Assembly: GCA_017437165.1 (NCBI GenBank) | Contig: JAFSBS010000393.1 | Location: forward strand, 1 to 5,525 | Source: Clostridia bacterium | Lineage (GTDB): Bacteria > Bacillota > Clostridia > Oscillospirales > Acutalibacteraceae | Length of the DNA: 5,525 nucleotides | Direction: 5' to 3' | Shown here: positions 1 through 4,393 of the stretch, in pieces | Layout: each line of letters begins with the position of its first letter | Position numbering within the stretch: the stretch's first letter is position 1 | The notes under the pieces: generated by a model | Told to the model about the DNA's origin: nothing | The model's input: the letters and a program-made list of their open reading frames with translations, nothing else | Database searches by the model: none | Made by a program: the position numbers and the translations under genes

Positions 1-169
1 CCATAATGCCGAGTGAAAGAACACCGAGAAGACTTTTTGCGTTTACTCTTCTTTCTTCTTTCTCAAGCCAAATTGATGATTTGAATTCATTTGCTTTCTG
101 AATAAAAAATGTTGCCGGGCGAGCGTGAAGACCTACTTGATTTTGAACTGTAACATCTTTAACGAACAT
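1..169 (-). CDS. ptsH: HPr family phosphocarrier protein (partial, C-terminus beyond window)
   Basis: This encodes the phosphoryl carrier between Enzyme I and the sugar-specific EIIA proteins of the cytoplasmic sugar phosphotransferase system. The reverse complement from 169 gives 56 residues beginning MFVKDVTVQNQVGLHARPA. The active-site histidine falls exactly at residue 15 within GLHARPA. The regulatory serine falls at residue 46 within NAKSLLGVLSLGI, the site that HPr kinase phosphorylates in Firmicutes for catabolite control. HPr proteins are about 85-90 residues, so roughly 30 C-terminal residues lie beyond base 1. The ATG at 169 has an AGGAG Shine-Dalgarno 9 nt upstream (179-183). His15 argues against Crh, which carries a different residue there. 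The gene has its own promoter about 140 nt upstream and is probably not part of the trmD operon. Whether it works in sugar uptake or only in regulation cannot be told without the other pts genes. Confidence 0.93.
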   Translation of the reverse strand, partial: MFVKDVTVQNQVGLHARPATFFIQKANEFKSSIWLEKEERRVNAKSLLGVLSLGIM

Positions 170-243
170 ACCAATTTACTCCTAAAATCTGAATTTTGTC
201 ATATTTTCTATTTCGAATATTTGGTTGTACTCTTGAACTCGTC

Positions 244-259
244 ACACAACATTTTGTGT
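244..259 (-). other. Small hairpin in the HPr mRNA leader
   Basis: On the minus strand ACACAA-AATG-TTGTGT forms a perfect 6-bp stem with a 4-nt loop, about 40-55 nt into the predicted leader. No U-run follows it, so it is not an intrinsic terminator. It could be an RNA structure or a protein-binding dyad. Function unknown. Confidence 0.4.
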
Positions 260-307
260 AAAAAGTCAGGTACAGGGGAATTTTGCTAAGTTTCCTTAAC
301 TGTGATT

Positions 308-335
308 ATTATATCACTAAATCGCTTAAAGTCAA
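308..335 (-). promoter_or_regulatory. Sigma-A type promoter for the HPr gene
   Basis: On the minus strand TTGACT (330-335) is followed by a 16-bp spacer and a perfect TATAAT (308-313). That is a five-of-six -35 box and a six-of-six -10 box. Predicted transcription starts near 301, giving a leader of about 130 nt before the HPr ATG at 169. Spacing and match quality make this a good call, though it is a sequence prediction only. Confidence 0.75.
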
Positions 336-504
336 CGAATTTTCGAAAGTTCATAGGTAATGCTAAACTGTGACATTTTTCAAGTTTTTGATTTGTGCAA
401 ATTTACTACAATTTTCAACCCATTATATCAAACTTCAACAAGTTATTGAATGACAATTCACTGTCAAAACCTTGGTTTACAGTATATATTATGCATTACA
501 TTGG

Positions 505-1248
505 TTATTTCATACTATGTTTTTCTTTGATTTTTGCTAAGATTTTTTTATCTTTTTCCGAAAGTTCTGCTTTTTCTAAAAGCTCCGGTCTTCTTAAAAA
601 TGTTCTTTCGAGTGACTGTTCACGTTTCCACTCTTCTATTTTGCCATGATGTCCCGAATACAGAACATCAGGCACTTCTCTGTCGTGCCATAAAACAGGT
701 TTTGTGTATTGTGGGTATTCTAAAAGAGATGAATAATGACTTTCACCAATAAATCCCTGTTCGTCAGAAAGTACACCCGGTAACATCCTTGAAACAGCAT
801 CCGCTAATATCATAGCAGGCAACTCGCCACCTGTTACAACATAATCACCAACAGAAATTTCTTCATCAACAATTTCGTCGATTACTCTCTGGTCAACGCC
901 TTCGTATCTTCCACAGAGAATTGCAATATTGGGAAGTTTTGACAATTCCTTAACTCTTTCCTGTGTGAGTGTTTTACCAACCGGTGACATATAAATAAAG
1001 TGTGGTCTTTCTTCAGTTTCGTTACATACTTTATTAAAACAATCAAAAATCGGTTGTGCCATCATAAGCATACCCTCGCCACCACCGTAAGGGGTGTCGT
1101 CAACCTGATTATGTTTATTTACTGCAAAATCTCTTATCTGATGAAAGTTTATTTCGACTGCACCTTTTTTTCTTGCTCTGCCTATAATACTTTCGCTCAT
1201 TACCGCTTCACACATTTCAGGAAAAAGCGTTAAAATGTCAATCCTCAC
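505..1248 (-). CDS. trmD: tRNA (guanine-N1-)-methyltransferase TrmD
   Basis: TrmD transfers a methyl group from AdoMet to N1 of G37, next to the anticodon, in certain tRNAs and so prevents +1 frameshifting. The product has 247 residues, the usual length. It shows the family start MRIDILTLFPEM, the loop DDTPYGGGEGM (50-60), and the trefoil-knot AdoMet site made by CGRYEGVDQR (112-121) and GDYVVTGGELPAM (134-146), followed by LPGVL and the conserved Arg154. The C-terminal part has LLEYPQYTKP, LSGHHG-like SGHHG and EWKREQSLERT, typical of the tRNA-binding domain. The residue aligned with the proposed catalytic Asp169 is Glu169, in the run GES. Translation starts at GTG (1248), inside the end of rimM with an 11-nt overlap. 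A purine-rich AAGGGGG just upstream serves as ribosome binding site, so translation is probably coupled to rimM. The stop is at 505-507. Confidence 0.97.
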   Translation of the reverse strand: MRIDILTLFPEMCEAVMSESIIGRARKKGAVEINFHQIRDFAVNKHNQVDDTPYGGGEGMLMMAQPIFDCFNKVCNETEERPHFIYMSPVGKTLTQERVKELSKLPNIAILCGRYEGVDQRVIDEIVDEEISVGDYVVTGGELPAMILADAVSRMLPGVLSDEQGFIGESHYSSLLEYPQYTKPVLWHDREVPDVLYSGHHGKIEEWKREQSLERTFLRRPELLEKAELSEKDKKILAKIKEKHSMK

Positions 1249-1756
1249 TGAAAAGCCCCCTTAATGCGTGAATATATACTTTTTCTGCTTCTACATCACA
1301 TTTTTTTACAACATCAGGTATTGCGGGAATAAGCACTTCTTCGCCCGATGGTGTTTTTACATACCACACATCGTTAGCACCTGTTTCAGCAACATCTGTA
1401 ATTTCACCATAACAAATATTTTCATCGTTACAGTCGATTACTTTGCAACCAAAAAGTTCACTTATGAACCATTCGCCCTGTGGCAAATTAGCATCCTCTC
1501 TTTTAATGTAAAGAACTGTATTTTTTAAGTTCTGTGCCATTTCGACTGTGTCAACACCTTCAAATTTCGCTATTGCAACATTTTTATGCGGACGGCACGA
1601 AACCACTTTAAAACTTTCTCTACCGTCTGAATCTTTATATAATGTTTTAAACTTTTTAACAAATTCAGGTCCATTACACCACGGGTTTATTCTTACTTCA
1701 CCACGAATTCCGTGAGTAGAAACAATCTGACCTATTTCAAGATATTTTTTTATCAT
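1238..1756 (-). CDS. rimM: Ribosome maturation factor RimM
   Basis: RimM binds free 30S subunits through uS19 and assists assembly of the 16S rRNA 3' head domain. The product has 172 residues, normal for the family. The N-terminal RimM beta-barrel carries the signature GQIVSTHGIRGEVRI (9-23). The C-terminal PRC-barrel domain is marked by EWFISELFGCKV (95-106), TGANDVWYVK (125-134), the conserved IPAIPDVV (143-150) and a final RGLF. The ATG at 1756 is set by an AGGTG Shine-Dalgarno 6 nt upstream (1763-1767). The gene overlaps trmD by 11 nt downstream. Upstream it is separated from khpA by a 164-nt gap filled with a large palindromic element and a terminator-like hairpin. Its expression may therefore depend on read-through, because no convincing internal promoter was seen. 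Confidence 0.96.
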   Translation of the reverse strand: MIKKYLEIGQIVSTHGIRGEVRINPWCNGPEFVKKFKTLYKDSDGRESFKVVSCRPHKNVAIAKFEGVDTVEMAQNLKNTVLYIKREDANLPQGEWFISELFGCKVIDCNDENICYGEITDVAETGANDVWYVKTPSGEEVLIPAIPDVVKKCDVEAEKVYIHALRGLFSED

Positions 1757-1774
1757 AATTTACACCTATTAAAA

Positions 1775-1923
1775 TGAACTTAAATTGTTTTTAGATGCAG
1801 AGGTCCTTTTCTTCACCCCGACTACGTATATAGATACCCCGAGCGGGTAAAAAAATGACTAAAAAAGCCTGAAACTTTTAAGTTTCGGGCTTTTTGTTCT
1901 GCGCTAAAAACAGTTTAAGTTTA
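1775..1923 (+). repeat. 149-nt imperfect palindrome: structured RNA or BOX/ERIC-like intergenic element
   Basis: The arms 1775-1802 and 1897-1923 are complementary over 27 pairs (23 Watson-Crick, 4 G-U) with a single bulged A at 1795. The pairing covers TGAACTTAAATTG with CAGTTTAAGTTTA, then TTTTTAG with CTAAAAA, then TGCAGAG with TTCTGCG. Between the arms lie a GC-rich core (about 1800-1848), containing two copies of ACCCCGA, a 5-bp hairpin TACCC-CGAGC-GGGTA (1835-1849), and a strong 11-pair hairpin (1867-1890). As plus-strand RNA every non-canonical pair is a G-U wobble; as minus-strand RNA the same sites are A-C mismatches, hence the plus assignment. The element almost fills the khpA-rimM gap and its last three bases form the khpA stop codon. 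No target-site duplication was found beside it. The inverted repeat itself is directly visible. Whether it is an RNA gene, a leader or a dispersed repeat is unknown, and I recognise no named family. Confidence 0.85.
1861..1895 (-). terminator. Strong intrinsic terminator-like hairpin between khpA and rimM
   Basis: On the minus strand AAAAAGCC-C-GAAACTT, a short AA loop region and AAGTTTC-A-GGC form an 11-position stem with one C-A mismatch, followed by six Ts (1866-1861). The stem is symmetrical enough to act in both directions; the plus-strand version has a G-U wobble instead of the mismatch and is followed by five Ts. It sits 25-60 nt after the khpA stop, as a terminator or attenuator would. 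It lies inside the large palindrome, so the outer stem and this hairpin may be alternative or nested structures. Confidence 0.75.
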
Positions 1924-2154
1924 GTCGATGTCAACTTGTATTTTCTCATCCCTGCGAACAGCAGCAGCACGCATAACTGTACGAATAGCTTTTGCAATTC
2001 TGCCCTGTTTGCCTATAACACGGCCCATATCTTCAGCCGCTACGTGAAGATGATAAACAACGATGCCCTCTTCGTTGGGTTCGTCAACTGTGACCTCGAC
2101 TGCGTCGGGAGTCTCTACAAGACCCTTTACGACTGTTACGAGCAAGTCTTTCAT
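1921..2154 (-). CDS. khpA: KH domain RNA-binding protein KhpA (YlqC family)
   Basis: This is a small single-KH protein. In Firmicutes such as Streptococcus pneumoniae, KhpA partners with KhpB/EloR, binds RNA and influences cell elongation and division. The product is 77 residues, with the KH core at about 22-70. The GxxG RNA-binding loop appears as VIGKQGR, followed by the helix IAKAIRTVMRAAA and ending EKIQVDID. I chose the ATG at 2154 (MKDLLVTVVKGL) because AAAGGTGA lies 5 nt upstream. A GTG at 2163 would add three residues but has no ribosome binding site. The gene follows rpsP by 16 nt, the conserved Firmicute arrangement, and so is co-transcribed with it. Its stop codon is the terminal TAA of the 149-nt palindromic element. 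No catalytic function is expected. Confidence 0.93.
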   Translation of the reverse strand: MKDLLVTVVKGLVETPDAVEVTVDEPNEEGIVVYHLHVAAEDMGRVIGKQGRIAKAIRTVMRAAAVRRDEKIQVDID

Positions 2155-2159
2155 TGATA

Positions 2160-2167
2160 TCACCTTT
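2160..2167 (-). promoter_or_regulatory. Ribosome binding site that fixes the khpA start
   Basis: On the minus strand AAAGGTGA lies 5 nt before the ATG at 2154 and overlaps the alternative GTG at 2161-2163. This spacing supports the ATG and makes GTG initiation unlikely. Confidence 0.75.
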
Positions 2168-2170
2168 TAA

Positions 2171-2416
2171 TTATTTAATGATGTCTTGTTTTTTGAGAAG
2201 TGCACGAACTGTATCAGTTGGTTGAGCACCATTAGCAATCCATTTTGTGATTTTTTCAGCATCAAGTTTGATTTCTGCCGGCTCTGTAAGTGGATTGTAG
2301 TAACCTACTTCTTCAATGAATCTACCGTCACGTGGATAACGTGAATCTGCTACTACTACACGATAGAAAGGTGCTTTTTTTGCGCCCATACGGCGAAGAC
2401 GAATTTTTACTGACAT
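2171..2416 (-). CDS. rpsP: 30S ribosomal protein bS16
   Basis: bS16 is a primary-to-secondary binding protein of the 16S rRNA 5' domain and is needed for 30S assembly. The product has 81 residues, the normal bacterial length. It starts with the family signature [20 protein letters not shown], then [20 protein letters not shown], and has the C-terminal [18 protein letters not shown]. The ATG at 2416 has an excellent GGAGG Shine-Dalgarno 8 nt upstream (about 2425-2429). It lies 72 nt downstream of ffh and 16 nt before khpA. The very AT-rich ffh-rpsP spacer contains a TATAAT-like sequence but no good -35 box, so transcription from the ylxM promoter is the simplest reading. Confidence 0.98.
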   Translation of the reverse strand: MSVKIRLRRMGAKKAPFYRVVVADSRYPRDGRFIEEVGYYNPLTEPAEIKLDAEKITKWIANGAQPTDTVRALLKKQDIIK

Positions 2417-2488
2417 TTTAATTACCTCCGAATTAAAAATTATAAATTATTTGTTATTATAAAAAGGCTTTCGCTCAATTATAAACTA

Positions 2489-3865
2489 TTACATAGGGAA
2501 GTTTGGCATATTAGGAAAACCACCCATACCAGGCATTCCGCCCATTCTTTGCATACGCTTCATCATTTTTTTGGAGCCTGCTCCATTGAGTTGTTTATAA
2601 ACCTTCTGAATCTGACGATATTGATTAAGAAGTCGGTTGACATCTTCAACCTTTAAGCCGCAACCTGCAGCAATTCTTCTTTTTCTTGAAGGATTGATTA
2701 TGTCAGGATTTTCACGTTCTTTCATTGTCATTGAACGGATAATCGCCATTGTGTAATCAATCTGTTTGTCATCAACATCAGTATCTTTAAGTTTTTTACC
2801 AAGTCCGGGAATCATCGAAAGAATTTCTTTCATCGGACCCATTTTTTTCATATCTTCAAATTGCATAAGCATATCATTTAAATCGAGTTTATTCTCACGC
2901 AATTTCTTTTCTAATTGTTCTGCTTTCTTATCATTTAAAGTCTGTTCAGCTTTTTCAATGAGCGAAAGCATATCACCCATACCTAAAATACGACTTGCCA
3001 TTCTTTCAGGATGGAAAACATCAAGGTCCTGAAGCTTTTCACCAACACCTATAAATTTAATAGGCTTACCGGTAACTGCTCTTGCTGAAAGAGCCGCACC
3101 GCCTCTTGTGTCACCATCAAGCTTTGTTAAAACAAGACCATCAATACCGAGTGCTTCGTTAAATGAAGAAGCAACTGTAACTGCGTCCTGACCGAGCATT
3201 GAGTCGATAACAAGTAATATTTCGTGTGGCTTAACCGCCGATTTTACGTTCTTTAATTCTTGCATAAGCTCTTCATCAATATGAAGACGACCGGCAGTAT
3301 CAAGGAATACATAATCGTAACCCTGATCTTTTGCAAGTTTGATTGCTTCAGTAGCAATATTAACAGGATTTTCAGTACCCATTTCAAAAACAGGTACACC
3401 TATTTGCTCACCAACAACCTGTAACTGCTTAATAGCAGCCGGACGATAAATGTCACAAGCAACAAGCAACGGTCTGTGACCTTGTTCTTTAAGTCTTAAT
3501 GCAATTTTAGCACTGTGAGTTGTTTTACCTGAACCCTGCAAACCACACATCATAACAACTGTCGGTGGGTGTGGTACAGAAGCAATTCTTGATTGAGTAC
3601 CACCCATAAGAGCAGTTAACTCTTCATTTACTATTTTAATAACCATCTGTGCAGGTGTAAGACTTTCCATAACCTTTGCACCAATCGCACGTTCGGTAAC
3701 AGTATTTGTAAAATCTTTCGCAACCTTGTAGTTAACGTCTGCTTCTAAAAGAGCTAGTCGAACTTCTCGCATTGCTTCACGAACATCACTTTCGGTAAGA
3801 CTGCCTTTACTTTTAAGTTTTTTAAATGCAGACTCTAATTTATCTGAAAGACCTTCAAAAGCCAT
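2489..3865 (-). CDS. ffh: Signal recognition particle GTPase Ffh (SRP54)
   Basis: Ffh binds signal sequences emerging from the ribosome and, with SRP RNA and the receptor FtsY, delivers them to the SecYEG translocon. The 458-residue product has all three domains. The N domain (about 1-90) carries ALLEADVN (38-45). The G domain (about 100-295) carries the P-loop GLQGSGKTT (108-116), the insertion-box motif DIYRPAA (138-144), DTAGR (189-193), TKLDGDTRGGAALS (247-260) and FIGVGEK (271-277). The methionine-rich M domain (about 296-458) carries the SRP RNA-binding helix-turn-helix NPSRKRRIAAGCG (391-403) and a Met/Gly-rich tail GGMPGMGGFPNMPNFPM. The ATG at 3865 has AAGGAG about 10 nt upstream, partly inside a small hairpin. 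It follows ylxM by 37 nt, the standard Firmicute pairing. No SRP RNA gene is visible in the window. The protein looks complete and functional. Confidence 0.98.
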   Translation of the reverse strand: MAFEGLSDKLESAFKKLKSKGSLTESDVREAMREVRLALLEADVNYKVAKDFTNTVTERAIGAKVMESLTPAQMVIKIVNEELTALMGGTQSRIASVPHPPTVVMMCGLQGSGKTTHSAKIALRLKEQGHRPLLVACDIYRPAAIKQLQVVGEQIGVPVFEMGTENPVNIATEAIKLAKDQGYDYVFLDTAGRLHIDEELMQELKNVKSAVKPHEILLVIDSMLGQDAVTVASSFNEALGIDGLVLTKLDGDTRGGAALSARAVTGKPIKFIGVGEKLQDLDVFHPERMASRILGMGDMLSLIEKAEQTLNDKKAEQLEKKLRENKLDLNDMLMQFEDMKKMGPMKEILSMIPGLGKKLKDTDVDDKQIDYTMAIIRSMTMKERENPDIINPSRKRRIAAGCGLKVEDVNRLLNQYRQIQKVYKQLNGAGSKKMMKRMQRMGGMPGMGGFPNMPNFPM

Positions 3866-3902
3866 CGAGTGTTCACTCCTTTAAAATCCATATAAGTTAA
3901 AA

Positions 3903-4265
3903 TTATTCAAAAGAAGAAATAACAGATTTAATTTTTATAATTGCTTCGTTTATTTCTTTTGATAATGCAGAATTCATATTGAATTCGCTAATTTGGTCAG
4001 CACATTGTTCTATAGCGAGTAAATTATCTTTTGTACGTTTTGCACGTGCTGCTATACCTAACTTTTTTTCCATATCAAAAAGTTGAGTTTCTGCTCTTTT
4101 TATAGCATCACGCACACCCTGACGTGTAATACCTTCGTTTTCTGCAATTTCTGAAAGTGAAAGGTCATCATTATAGTAATAATCAATGAATTTTCTCTGG
4201 TTTTCAGTTAACATTTCACCATAGTAGTCTGTAAGTAAAACTACTTCGAGATTTTTAGCCACCAA
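3903..4265 (-). CDS. ylxM: YlxM/p13 family SRP-associated helix-turn-helix protein
   Basis: YlxM proteins are small factors encoded next to ffh in Firmicutes. In streptococci YlxM has been reported to associate with SRP components and modulate Ffh GTPase activity. The 120-residue product has the family N-terminus ending TDYYGEMLTENQRKFIDYYYNDDLSLSEIAE, followed by a sigma-70 region-4-like helix-turn-helix (about 36-60, ITRQGVRDAIKRAE). A charged helical C-terminal half (about 60-118) is probably a coiled or extended helix. No enzymatic motif is present. The start is non-ATG. TTG at 4265 lies 5 nt after the purine-rich GGAAGGAAG (4271-4279), and the adjoining GTG at 4262 lies 8 nt after it. 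GTG would give MAKNLEV and is equally plausible. It is the first gene of the operon, with a consensus promoter and a leader dyad just upstream. Confidence 0.93.
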   Translation of the reverse strand: MVAKNLEVVLLTDYYGEMLTENQRKFIDYYYNDDLSLSEIAENEGITRQGVRDAIKRAETQLFDMEKKLGIAARAKRTKDNLLAIEQCADQISEFNMNSALSKEINEAIIKIKSVISSFE

Positions 4266-4287
4266 TTACACTTCCTTCCACAAGCAT

Positions 4288-4309
4288 TGTAAAGATATTC
4301 AACTTTACA
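4288..4309 (-). promoter_or_regulatory. Dyad/hairpin at the 5' end of the ylxM-ffh transcript
   Basis: On the minus strand TGTAAAG, eight bases, then CTTTACA form a perfect 7-bp inverted repeat beginning at or within a few bases of the predicted start of transcription. It could be a 5' stabilising hairpin or an operator overlapping +1. The half-site TGTAAA/TTTACA also occurs in the terminator of the upstream gene (4362-4383). I cannot assign it to a named regulator. Confidence 0.5.
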
Positions 4310-4316
4310 GACACGC

Positions 4317-4345
4317 ATTATAGCAGACAAATACCCCTTTGTCAA
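4317..4345 (-). promoter_or_regulatory. Consensus sigma-A promoter of the ylxM-ffh-rpsP-khpA(-rimM-trmD) operon
   Basis: On the minus strand TTGACA (4340-4345), a 17-bp spacer and TATAAT (4317-4322) match the sigma-A consensus at all 12 positions with ideal spacing. Transcription should start near 4310, leaving a 5' leader of about 45 nt before ylxM. A full consensus promoter fits the high, growth-linked expression expected of SRP and ribosomal genes. Confidence 0.9.
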
Positions 4346-4354
4346 TAGTATTTT

Positions 4355-4392
4355 ATAAAAATGTAAAAGTTTTTCACTTTACACCTTTTTAT
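4355..4392 (-). terminator. AT-rich hairpin terminator of the upstream ceramidase-like gene
   Basis: Beginning one base after the stop codon, the minus strand has ATAAAAA, a GG bulge, TGTAAAGT, loop GAAAA, ACTTTTACA (one extra U) and TTTTTAT. That is a stem of about 15 pairs ending in a run of five Ts. The stem is poor in G-C pairs, so termination may be incomplete. It lies only about 10 bp before the -35 box of the ylxM promoter and so separates the two transcription units. Confidence 0.65.
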
Positions 4393-4393
4393 A

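Larger units (their letters stand above)
170..504. other. Gene-free 335-nt region between trmD and the HPr gene
   Basis: No credible gene is present on either strand. A plus-strand reading frame entering from the trmD side (395-649) is low-complexity and mostly antisense to trmD. On the minus strand the stretch holds a good promoter (308-335) and an HPr leader of about 130 nt with a small hairpin (244-259). Close behind the trmD stop are several short AT-rich dyads, including TGACA/TGTCA at 451-466 and the overlapping TGAAT/ATTCA at 447-460. None has the GC-rich stem plus U-run of a clear intrinsic terminator, so where the trmD transcript ends is not evident. Confidence 0.7.

Noticed and set aside
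1..169. Crh (catabolite-repression HPr paralogue)
   Set aside because: Crh lacks the phosphorylatable His15; here His15 is present within GLHARPA.
422..427. Second TATAAT on the minus strand upstream of the HPr gene
   Set aside because: The best -35 at 17 bp is TTCAAT (about three matches). The TTGACA at 462-467 is too far away. The promoter at 308-335 is clearly better.
430..470. Intrinsic terminator for the trmD operon
   Set aside because: Only short 5-bp AT-rich dyads are present, with no following U-run.
395..649. Plus-strand open frame of 84 codons
   Set aside because: Mostly antisense to the trmD 3' end, low-complexity and Phe/Ser-rich, with no ribosome binding site. Similar plus-strand frames opposite rimM, khpA, ffh and the ceramidase-like gene were rejected for the same reason.
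1757..1860. Internal minus-strand promoter for rimM-trmD
   Set aside because: TATATA near 1826-1831 has only a run of Ts as a -35 box at the right distance and lies within the palindromic element. The match is too weak.
1775..1923. Known riboswitch or housekeeping RNA (preQ1, lysine, T-box, 6S, SRP RNA)
   Set aside because: A few short resemblances (for example AGAGGT with CACCCC, recalling preQ1-I) do not extend to the required conserved core or stems.
2456..2461. TATAAT in the ffh-rpsP spacer as an internal promoter
   Set aside because: The region is almost pure A/T, so the match is expected by chance. The -35 (TTATAA) is poor.
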